DNA from: Candidatus Heimdallarchaeota archaeon
GTDB taxonomy: Archaea; Asgardarchaeota; Heimdallarchaeia; JABLTI01
DNA: 30,579 nt
Assembly (NCBI GenBank): GCA_023128635.1
Contig: JAGMDP010000029.1
Location: 1 to 30,579 of the forward strand
Direction: 5' to 3'
The notes beneath the pieces are model-generated. The model had not been told where the DNA came from and did not search any database. It saw only the letters and a program-made list of their open reading frames with translations. The translations under genes and the position numbers were made by a program. Positions 16,858 to 23,283 of the stretch are shown piece after piece; within the stretch, counting starts at the first letter, position 1; the number at the start of each line of letters is the position of its first letter.

Positions 16858-17526
16858 TTGTACCAATACTTTATTGCCCCAATTATAGGATTCCTCTTTG
16901 GTTCATTACCATTCGCATGGTTAATAGTTAAATTTGTTACTGGAAAAGATGTTCGTGAAGAAGGTTCTGGATCTGTTAGCTCACGAAACACGATTCGATC
17001 AGCTGGATATTTCTGGGCTACCCTTACTTCTTCACTTGATATTTCTAAAGGATTTCTTGCTGTATTTATCACAAGATTCTTTTTAGCACCAACAATAGCA
17101 ATGGGTTCAGATGATTTGTCCATATTATGTACTGCTCTAGCAGGTATTGGAGCATTTGTAGGTCATTTATGGATGCCTTGGATGAAATTTAAAGGAGGTA
17201 AGGGATTTGCAGTATTATTAGGATCAATGATAGTTATTAATCCCTATGGGAACCTTGTTTGGGTGTTATCTATTCTATTGTTTCTTGTTATTATCCGATA
17301 CAGTTATCTTGCTGGTTTGGCTGCAACTATATCTGTTGCATTACTTGACACATTCTTTTATATCTTCACAGTTCCAAATATCTACTGGAGCTCATGGGCG
17401 GTTATGGTTCATGGGTGGGGAATTGTAATTATACTTGTTCTACGTTTAATTCCTGATTTTAAAGCTATGAGAAGAGGAGACATTAAACGCTGGAGTGGTG
17501 TGAAAGTTTCCCAATGGATGAAATAA
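16858..17526 (+). CDS. PlsY-like glycerol-3-phosphate acyltransferase (membrane)
   Basis: A 222-residue polytopic membrane protein with the PlsY layout. Residues 1-28 are a first span with GSLPFAWLI. Motif 1 is GSGSVSSRNTIRSAG at 36-50, against the bacterial consensus G-S-G-N-x-G-A-T-N-x-x-R. SLDISKGFLAV follows near 59, and GHLWMPWMKFKGGKGFAVLLG at 102-122 contains the invariant GGKG. Further spans lie near 125-150 and 160-205, and a basic tail carries RRGDIKRW. PlsY transfers an acyl chain from acyl-phosphate to sn-glycerol-3-phosphate, the first step of bacterial phospholipid synthesis. Motif 1 departs from consensus at key Asn/Gly/Ala positions, so substrate stereochemistry or donor may differ. 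Start: TTG at 16858 with AGGAG 6 bases upstream. It is probably co-transcribed with the hydrolase. Confidence 0.8.
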   Translation: MYQYFIAPIIGFLFGSLPFAWLIVKFVTGKDVREEGSGSVSSRNTIRSAGYFWATLTSSLDISKGFLAVFITRFFLAPTIAMGSDDLSILCTALAGIGAFVGHLWMPWMKFKGGKGFAVLLGSMIVINPYGNLVWVLSILLFLVIIRYSYLAGLAATISVALLDTFFYIFTVPNIYWSSWAVMVHGWGIVIILVLRLIPDFKAMRRGDIKRWSGVKVSQWMK

Positions 17527-17533
17527 AAATAAT

Positions 17534-17568
17534 TGGTGAGTCTAACCGGATTCGAACCAACTACACTC
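17534..17568 (-). pseudogene. 35-nt tRNA-like acceptor/T-arm minihelix with encoded CCA
   Basis: On the minus strand, a 7-base strand GAGTGTA is followed at once by a T-arm (GTTGG, loop TTCGAAT, CCGGT). Then come the acceptor strand TAGACTC, discriminator A and CCA. Six of seven acceptor pairs match, and all five T-stem pairs form if G-U is allowed. The total is exactly 7+5+7+5+7+1+3 = 35 bases, the size of a tRNA top half with D and anticodon arms removed. It begins 7 bases after the plsY stop. It could be a deletion remnant, an attachment-site copy or a processed tRNA-like RNA. Confidence 0.5.
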
Positions 17569-17894
17569 AAAATAAACTAAATATAAATTATAAGAAACAA
17601 TCCTCTCTTGAAGAAAGAGAGATCACCTTCTATCAATATCCAATAATGGTCTCCCACAAATACTGCACTTATTATGACATTGACAATACACTCTTTGTGG
17701 ATGATTCTGACAATATCTTACAGGTGGACAATATTTGAATAAATCTTTGACTATGCTTTTAATCATCACATATCACAAGTACGATATATAGTGAAAGTGA
17801 TATATATACATTACTGTTGCCCATAACATTGATCAGATTTGTTAGTTAATCCCATTACTTCTTTAAGAAAATAAAATTCATTAAAAAAAATAAT
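17569..17894. other. AT-rich spacer between minihelix and tRNA-Ile
   Basis: I see no credible gene here. A frame of 74 codons starting at 17514 runs through the minihelix and lacks any protein signature. Structures present are a 7-bp hairpin CTCTCTT/AAGAGAG at 17603-17621 with loop GAAGA, and two direct copies of GATATATA near 17783 and 17799. These could be remnants of promoter or junction sequence. Confidence 0.35.
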
Positions 17895-18003
17895 TGGTGG
17901 GCCCAGCCGGATTCGAACCGGCGACCTCCCGGTATTTGAAAACACCAAACTCGTCTGATGCTTTTATCAGCCGAGCGCGCTAACCAAGCTGTGCCACGGG
18001 CCC
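17895..18003 (-). tRNA. tRNA-Ile (GAU) with an intron of about 31 nt
   Basis: On the minus strand the acceptor GGGCCCG pairs with TGGGCCC, with discriminator A and an encoded CCA. The D-arm region reads GCACAGCTTGGTTAGCGC. The anticodon stem CTCGG pairs with CCGGG, and the loop reads CTGATA with anticodon GAT at 34-36. The T-arm is GCCGG-TTCGAAT-CCGGC, a perfect 5 bp. Between position 37 and the 3' anticodon stem there are about 31 extra bases, at the canonical archaeal intron site (37/38), where the splicing endonuclease would cut. The full length of 109 bases is a normal 78-nt tRNA with CCA plus the intron. One D-stem pair looks mismatched (A-C). Exact intron borders are uncertain by a base because A flanks both sides. 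Confidence 0.85.
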
Positions 18004-18030
18004 AATTTTTGAAGGCACTCTTTTCAATTT

Positions 18031-18043
18031 GGATATATTTTAC
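18031..18043 (-). promoter_or_regulatory. TATA box of the tRNA-Ile gene
   Basis: On the minus strand GTAAAATATATCC lies about 28-40 bases upstream of the tRNA 5' end at 18003, the expected TATA distance for archaeal transcription. Confidence 0.5.
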
Positions 18044-18271
18044 TTAAAAAGTTTTGTGATGAGCTTTCTATTAGTTTTTTCTTTTTGAAAATATGTCGCA
18101 TTAACTATCTTTTTATTGCGTCATTCCAAACTTTAATATAATTTACCTAGAAACTAAGGTTTAAAACAAACCATGCACAACATAACTGTGAATTTAGAAA
18201 GCTAATTAAATATTAGTGCCTAATTCAGTCGTGTATACAAAATTCAAAAGTATAAAAGTAGGGAACAAAAA

Positions 18272-18859
18272 ATGTCTGAAGAACCAGGTCAAATGAAAGC
18301 GATAAATGCTATATTGAAACTCGTCCTCCTTGGAGATGGTGCCGTAGGAAAAACAACTCTTCGTAGAAGATTTTTGGGCGAAGGTTTCAAAGCTGGATAT
18401 TCCGCAACTATTGGCGCTGATTTTGCAATTAAACGTATTAATCTTGAAAATTACCGATTAACATTTCAAATTTGGGATTTGGCAGGACAGCAACGCTTTG
18501 CTGCTGTCAGAGAATTGTACTATAGAGGTTCAAGAGGGGCGTTACTCGTTTTTGATGTAACTAATCCAAGTTCCTTTAACAATCTCCCCAACTGGTTAGA
18601 AGAATTATGGAAGAAAGCAGGTCGAGTACCTATGATCCTCTGTGGAAACAAAATCGACCTTCGTAATGAGGTACCAAAGAGCATTCCTCCCGAATTAGGG
18701 CAAGAATATGCTCGAAGATTATCTCAAGCTTTAGGCTATGAAGTTCCCTATATTGAGACCAGTGCAAAAACTGGCGAAAAAGTCAATGAAGCATTCTTCC
18801 TGTTAGGGTTAAGTATTATTCGTACAGTTAAGCAACCCAAAACTATTCTTGAAGGATAA
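18272..18859 (+). CDS. Rab/Ras-like small GTPase (first of tandem pair)
   Basis: A 195-residue small GTPase of the eukaryote-like Ras superfamily expanded in Asgard archaea. All G motifs are present: G1 GDGAVGKT at residues 21-28, G2 Thr in SATIGADF, G3 WDLAGQQRF (catalytic Gln kept; Rab consensus is W-D-T-A-G-Q-E-R-F), G4 GNKIDL and G5 ETSAKTG. Regions YYRGSRGALLVFDVTNPSSF and LPNWLEELWKKAG are typical of Rab-type switch II and helix 3. There is no C-terminal CaaX or CC prenylation motif and no lipid-attachment Cys, so any membrane contact must occur otherwise. It is followed by a perfect hairpin terminator and then a paralogue. Start: ATG at 18272 with a weak AGGGA. Partner and process unknown. 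Confidence 0.9.
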   Translation: MSEEPGQMKAINAILKLVLLGDGAVGKTTLRRRFLGEGFKAGYSATIGADFAIKRINLENYRLTFQIWDLAGQQRFAAVRELYYRGSRGALLVFDVTNPSSFNNLPNWLEELWKKAGRVPMILCGNKIDLRNEVPKSIPPELGQEYARRLSQALGYEVPYIETSAKTGEKVNEAFFLLGLSIIRTVKQPKTILEG

Positions 18860-18888
18860 GCATCCTTCAATTAATATCTTTTTTTTTA
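18851..18888 (+). terminator. Hairpin terminator overlapping the GTPase stop codon
   Basis: GAAGGAT (18851-18857) pairs perfectly with ATCCTTC (18862-18868) across a 4-base loop, then a T-run at about 18878-18888. The left arm encodes the last codons, and the stop TAA overlaps its end. Confidence 0.65.
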
Positions 18889-19063
18889 TATTCTCTATCT
18901 TTATTTTTTAAAATCAATTTTGTAGTTATAATTTAAATTACAATCTTATTGTTGCAAGTGCAAGAATTAGTACTATAGCAAATTCTATATATAGGGAAAA
19001 AAACCCCAAATAACTATAGTTAAACAACTATTATTAGTGTTTAAAATCGGAGCAGGAATCATC

Positions 19064-19633
19064 TTGAGTGATACTCAGAAAAAATCAGTTTATAAAATTG
19101 TTTTACTTGGCGACGGTGCTGTCGGAAAAACCAGTATAAGACAACAATATCTTGGCAAAGGCTTCAAAGAAGGTTATTCCATGACCATTGGAGCTGATTT
19201 TTGTGTTAAACGTGTTGAACTTTCTACAATGATCATTACATTTCAAATCTGGGATCTTGCTGGTCAACAAAGGTTTGATGTTGTTCGTGAAGTATATTAT
19301 CGTGGTAGTAGTGGTGCTTTATTGGTTTTTGACGTTTCAAATGCAAGTTCCTTTGAAAATTTACCTGCTTGGCTTAATGAATTGACTAAGAACAATTACG
19401 AAAGGATTGTTCCAATAGTTCTCATTGGCAATAAAACCGATTTAAGAGGAACTGTTCCTTGTTTACCAAAAGAAGCTGGGCAACAATATGCAAAAGCTCT
19501 TACAGATTGGACTGGGTTCGAAGTTCCATATCTTGAGACTTCAGCAAAAACTGGTTTAAATGTTGATGAAGCATTTATGCTGTTGTCAAAACAAATTGAA
19601 TCTTTCCTCGATAAATATCAACTTCGTGGTTAG
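19064..19633 (+). CDS. Rab/Ras-like small GTPase (second of tandem pair)
   Basis: The 189-residue protein is a close paralogue of the preceding GTPase: G1 GDGAVGKT at 16-23, G2 MTIGADF, G3 WDLAGQQRF, G4 GNKTDL and G5 ETSAKTG are all intact. Between them it shares YYRGSSGALLVFDVSNASSF and the LP-x-W-L-x-E-L helix. I chose the TTG at 19064, giving MSDTQKK, because AGGA lies 6 bases upstream. The alternative GTG at 19037 has no RBS, and the resulting extra residues (FKIGAGIIL) are absent from the paralogue. It too has no C-terminal lipidation motif. The insert RGTVPCLPKEAGQQYAKAL matches the paralogue's RNEVPKSIPPELGQEYARRL, pointing to a local duplication followed by divergence. Confidence 0.9.
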   Translation: MSDTQKKSVYKIVLLGDGAVGKTSIRQQYLGKGFKEGYSMTIGADFCVKRVELSTMIITFQIWDLAGQQRFDVVREVYYRGSSGALLVFDVSNASSFENLPAWLNELTKNNYERIVPIVLIGNKTDLRGTVPCLPKEAGQQYAKALTDWTGFEVPYLETSAKTGLNVDEAFMLLSKQIESFLDKYQLRG

Positions 19634-19797
19634 ATCTTCAATTTCCACAGTTTTTATTCTGACGAATGCTTGTAAGTAATATTCTAGTTGCTTATTCATT
19701 TTCGAAGTTCAATCTAAAAGAAATCCTTTTTAATCAATGAATTTTTAATAAAGAAAAATCACTTCTATACTACGAAGTAAAATTAGGTTGCATACCG

Positions 19798-20280
19798 ATG
19801 TCAAAGACTAGAAAGGCAGTTGAAAAGAAAGAGGATAAACCCTTTTTAGAGAAATTGCCGTCTAAAATCCCGTTTGCTCCAATTGTGAGAAGACCAGACT
19901 ATCAACTACGACATGTAAGATTATCAGCTCCAACTGCAATTCCAATCCAACTAATCCTAGCAGTTGTCTTTATCGGATTATTCTTCATTTACATTGGTGG
20001 TTTCTATGATCTCGCTCAAGAACCTCCCGCCTTTGGTCAAAATTCAGATGGAAGTCCTATGGTAATTATAAAAGAATTGAATCATCAATTTCTAGTTGAA
20101 GGTATGGCTGCTGGTTTTCTGATGTTTATCGGTGCTGGTGGATTCTTTTTAATTCACTACTCTACACAATATGCTTATTCCCAAAGGAATGCAACGATAC
20201 TCCTGATTATGGGTATTGGTGTAGTAGTTCTATGTTGGGTTGCAGTAGTGTTCATACTGCGGCAGAAAATAGTATTCTAG
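19798..20280 (+). CDS. OSTC/DC2-like (OST3/OST6 family) oligosaccharyltransferase subunit
   Basis: A 160-residue protein with a basic cytosolic N-terminus and three membrane spans (about 47-68, 101-121 and 132-155). The loop after span 1 reads IGGFYDLAQEPPAFGQ, and before span 2 QFLVEGMAAGFL. Human OSTC has G-G-I-I-Y-D-V-I-V-E-P-P-S-V-G and Q-Y-I-M-E-G-L-A-S-S-F-L at the same places, and OST3/OST6 proteins share the P-P and Q-F-V-x-E features. These subunits dock the STT3 catalytic subunit to partners during protein N-glycosylation. The lumenal thioredoxin domain of OST3/OST6 is absent, so it resembles OSTC. STT3 is not in the window. The alignment is from memory; a profile search would settle OSTC versus OST3. 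Confidence 0.75.
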   Translation: MSKTRKAVEKKEDKPFLEKLPSKIPFAPIVRRPDYQLRHVRLSAPTAIPIQLILAVVFIGLFFIYIGGFYDLAQEPPAFGQNSDGSPMVIIKELNHQFLVEGMAAGFLMFIGAGGFFLIHYSTQYAYSQRNATILLIMGIGVVVLCWVAVVFILRQKIVF

Positions 20281-20298
20281 TGATTAGCAAATTAAAAC

Positions 20299-20337
20299 AA
20301 GGAAATAGCATTGCTATTCCTTAATTCTTCTTCTTTA
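20299..20337. terminator. Hairpin terminator between convergent OSTC-like and thioredoxin genes
   Basis: AAGGAAATAGCA (20299-20310) pairs with TTGCTATTCCTT (20311-20322) over about 10 pairs with one bulged A. A T-rich tail follows on the plus strand. Confidence 0.5.
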
Positions 20338-20445
20338 TGTAAGTCAAAATTTGATAGATAATTGATATTGAAAAATGAAGTGAAGGTAAGTGAGACAGAA
20401 ATAAGCTTTCCGCACTAACTCTTACCCAATAATTGATTTCAGAAA

Positions 20446-20856
20446 TTAATCTTTCTTAAAGAATTCCTTATCGATAATTTCTATGAAGTCTTTCTTCTTC
20501 TTTGCACCAGAGAAATGACCAACATTTTCTCCTTCTTTGAATAAATAAAATGTAGGAACATATCTGATCTGGAATTTCATTGCTGCTTCTCGTTCTTGAT
20601 CGGTGTTTATTTTAGCAAATGCCACTTTTCCCTCATAGGTTCCAGCTAAGTTTCGAGTAATGGGATCCATAATCTTACAAGGTGGGCACCAGGTTGCATA
20701 AAAATCAATTATTGCAAATTTATTCTTTGTAATGAATTCCTGTATTTCATTGCCTTTTAGTATTGTTACTTCGCCATTTGTATCTGGATTTGCTGTCATA
20801 ATATCACTCACAATTTTCAATTTTATTTGTTCTAATTCTTTTTCTTCTAATGTCAT
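20446..20856 (-). CDS. Thioredoxin-fold protein with CPPC active site
   Basis: A 136-residue cytosolic thioredoxin. The active site WCPPCKIMDP lies near residue 62 within FAIIDFYATWCPPC, followed by KVAFAKINTDQE and the cis-Pro loop RYVPTFYLFKEGE. About 30 charged residues (LEEKELEQIKLKIVSDIM) precede the fold, longer than in classical thioredoxin. CPPC instead of CGPC usually shifts redox potential and occurs in some archaeal and protist thioredoxins. There is no signal peptide, so it reduces cytosolic disulfides. Start: ATG at 20856 with GAGGAG about 6 bases upstream, preferred over an upstream in-frame start that lacks an RBS. It is convergent with the OSTC-like gene. In eukaryotic OST3/OST6 a thioredoxin domain is fused to the same membrane module, but the topology here differs. 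Confidence 0.88.
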   Translation of the reverse strand: MTLEEKELEQIKLKIVSDIMTANPDTNGEVTILKGNEIQEFITKNKFAIIDFYATWCPPCKIMDPITRNLAGTYEGKVAFAKINTDQEREAAMKFQIRYVPTFYLFKEGENVGHFSGAKKKKDFIEIIDKEFFKKD

Positions 20857-21288
20857 GTTAACTCCTCTTTTAATAAATTTGACTATTAACATTTTTCGTA
20901 TTGATAGAATTGATTTCTTTAATCATTTCTATTTTCTATGTTAGATTTCACATAATTTTATTTAAGAATTCCAAGTTAATAAATAAGTTAAACAACATTT
21001 TTTTCCTTACTTTGTAAATTAGAAAATTTAAGTTTTCTATGAATTTGCCTAAACTGAAGAAATCCAAATCAATTAATAAACAAAAAGAGGCATCTGGTTT
21101 TTTTAGATTTCCAACATCATATTTTAATATAAATCATCTAGGGTATAAAATTAAATAATAATTTTCAAATTATGATTTCAATTTCTTAATAATATCTCTT
21201 CAAACGTTTTTTCTATGGAATAGTTGGTCGATAGGAAAATTATTATTAATTAAAAAGAGAACTATAATAGTAATTTTCTTGGAAGAAG
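20857..21288. other. AT-rich divergent spacer, no gene seen
   Basis: This spacer of about 430 bases separates the thioredoxin gene (leftward) from the large membrane protein (rightward). It contains TATA-like tracts near 21123 (TTTAATATAAATC) and 21144 (TATAAAATT) but no open frame of note, RNA fold or repeat that I can support. Confidence 0.4.
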
Positions 21289-23259
21289 GTGACTAAAATT
21301 AAGATGACTAGAAAAAAAGCTGTATTATGTTTAGGTTTGCTTACACTAACTTTTTTCATTTCTTTGTTTACTGTTACTAACAGTAAGGTAGAAGCCAAAA
21401 GTTATCAAACCACATTAAGCTATGGTGAACATTATCAGATCTCTTCCATAAGAAATATGGATAATTCAAGTTCAATAGAATGGTCATTCACAGGTACAAG
21501 TAATTCAACAGGCATTGAGGTTTGGATTTTTGATGAAAATAACTACACATTATTCCAAACCAGTAACATTACAACTTCTGGTTTTCAACAATCAGATGGT
21601 ACTCATTATGACGACTCTGGCACTTGGTCTGTAGGTTACACTGATAAATGGTCTGTCGTTTTCTGGCATAACCAACCTCTTGGTGATTCCACCGAATTAA
21701 CTATAGAGGTCAATTTTGATAGAGGTGGATTGATAGAAAGTGAACTATGGTATGTACTAGGTATCCTTGGAATATTTATTGTAATCGTTTCAATTTTCCT
21801 AATAAATCATCTTCTTCAAGCAAAGAAAAAGAGTTCTCTAGATCAAACTGCTCATGGTACACCCTCAAGTTTTGATCGAGATAGCAAAACACGAATGATG
21901 ACCAAACTAGATAAACGTGAATCGCGAATTCGCAGGGAACGTATTCTAGAAGGTGGTTCACTACCGACTTTAAGTGAATTGGTTATTTATTCCCCATCAA
22001 ATAATGAGAAAATTACTACAGCTGAAATTGATGTTCGAGGAAAAACTGCTATAAAATCAATTGTCTGGATAAATAATCAAGCCAGTTTTGTTGATGTTGA
22101 TGGATCCTTTATTGGATCTGTAAAATTATTCAAAGGAAAGAATCCTATAGATATAGTTGCAATTGGTCCTTATGGGAATATTTTAGCTTCTTCTATGCAA
22201 ATCAATTGTGCATCAAAAGATGCTCCTTCCTCTCAATCAGCTAGTTCGCCTTATCTTCTGCCAGATCAAGCATTTGATATTAGACATGATGTTGCATCTG
22301 GAGCTTTTCAACGAACTGCTGATGTACACCCTTCAGCCATTCCAACTGAAAAATTAGTCAAGAGAAAGAGAGGAAAAGATGATTCCGTTTTTACTGAGGT
22401 AGTTCCTACACAAACTCAAGAATCAATTATTGTTCCAGAAAGTGAAATTGATCCTTCAGTCCTTGCAGCTTTGAAAGGAGAACCACTAAGTGAAGAAACA
22501 ATTTCAGTGCAATCAGTGGTTTCACTTGATGAAATTAAACCTGATACAAGTGCTGAAATTAGTGAATCTGAGATACCTCCCATTCCTGAAATTCCTAAGG
22601 ATATAATAGAGGAAGAAGTTTCTGCAACTCCAACTATTATTGAAGAAGATGAAGAGGCTATTAAAGTATCAGTGGATCTTCTTGAAGAAATAGTGGACTC
22701 CGAAGGTAAATTTGAACCAGATGAAATGGTTCCAAAACAACCCGGTGAAAAAGTCAGTGAAGAAAAAGACGAATTAGAAACCATTGAACTTGATGAATTT
22801 AAACCATTACAGCAGCAAGAAGAAGGAACACAGGAATTAGAAATAGAGACAAAAACCCAGAAACTAGATGATGAGAGATCAACCGTAATCCTACAACACA
22901 ACGGAATACTAAAAAGCGAAGATGGTAAAATCACCCAAGTTATCAAAATTGAGAAGAGAATTGAATGTATTGAAGGAAAATGGTATTCCACTTTAGGAAT
23001 CGTTAATACTTCTGATTTTGAGATCAAAAAATTAGAACTAATAGAATTTATTTCTAATACAATGGAAATCTCTGACGAACTTCCCACGAATGTTGAGGAT
23101 CCTGTTGTTGACACCTTACCTGAAGGTGTTAAAATCACTTGGATAGCAAATGATGTAAAATCACAAATGAAAATTTTCATTACCTATACTGAACAAGTGA
23201 ATCCTTTAGATATAATTGATGAGGAACAATCAAAACCAAAAGTAATTATTAGAAAGTAA
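21289..23259 (+). CDS. Single-pass membrane protein with Ig-like and acidic cytosolic regions
   Basis: A 656-residue protein of no named family. Residues 1-37 are a signal peptide (VLCLGLLTLTFFISLFTV). Residues 40-145 form a small beta domain with several N-x-S/T sequons and GTWSVGYTDKWSVVFWHN. Residues 153-176 are the membrane span, followed by a basic stop-transfer (QAKKKSS). Residues 225-305 look like a bacterial Ig-like or glucodextranase-B-like module (VIYSPSNNEKITTAEIDVRG, DGSFIGSVKLFKGKNPIDIVA). Residues 370-540 are very acidic and Pro/Ser-rich, likely disordered. Residues 545-656 form another beta domain. By the positive-inside rule, most of the protein lies in the cytosol, which is unusual for Ig-like modules. 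Start: GTG at 21289 or ATG at 21304; AGGTGA at 21287 could serve the ATG. Confidence 0.65.
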   Translation: MTKIKMTRKKAVLCLGLLTLTFFISLFTVTNSKVEAKSYQTTLSYGEHYQISSIRNMDNSSSIEWSFTGTSNSTGIEVWIFDENNYTLFQTSNITTSGFQQSDGTHYDDSGTWSVGYTDKWSVVFWHNQPLGDSTELTIEVNFDRGGLIESELWYVLGILGIFIVIVSIFLINHLLQAKKKSSLDQTAHGTPSSFDRDSKTRMMTKLDKRESRIRRERILEGGSLPTLSELVIYSPSNNEKITTAEIDVRGKTAIKSIVWINNQASFVDVDGSFIGSVKLFKGKNPIDIVAIGPYGNILASSMQINCASKDAPSSQSASSPYLLPDQAFDIRHDVASGAFQRTADVHPSAIPTEKLVKRKRGKDDSVFTEVVPTQTQESIIVPESEIDPSVLAALKGEPLSEETISVQSVVSLDEIKPDTSAEISESEIPPIPEIPKDIIEEEVSATPTIIEEDEEAIKVSVDLLEEIVDSEGKFEPDEMVPKQPGEKVSEEKDELETIELDEFKPLQQQEEGTQELEIETKTQKLDDERSTVILQHNGILKSEDGKITQVIKIEKRIECIEGKWYSTLGIVNTSDFEIKKLELIEFISNTMEISDELPTNVEDPVVDTLPEGVKITWIANDVKSQMKIFITYTEQVNPLDIIDEEQSKPKVIIRK

Positions 23260-23260
23260 A

Positions 23261-23282
23261 ATTGGAATACAATTATTCCAAT
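23261..23282. terminator. Bidirectional hairpin terminator
   Basis: A perfect 9-bp inverted repeat, ATTGGAATA (23261-23269) and TATTCCAAT (23274-23282), has a 4-base loop. It fills the 24-base gap between the stops of the membrane-protein gene and the opposing fwdB gene. T-rich sequence follows on the plus strand. Confidence 0.65.
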
Positions 23283-23283
23283 A

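Noticed and set aside
17514..17738. 74-codon plus-strand frame after plsY
   Set aside because: It overlaps the end of plsY, reads through the tRNA minihelix and two hairpin or repeat structures, and has no protein signature.
22416..23180. 254-codon Ser-rich minus-strand frame
   Set aside because: It is the antisense shadow of the acidic region of the membrane protein at 21289; low complexity and no RBS.
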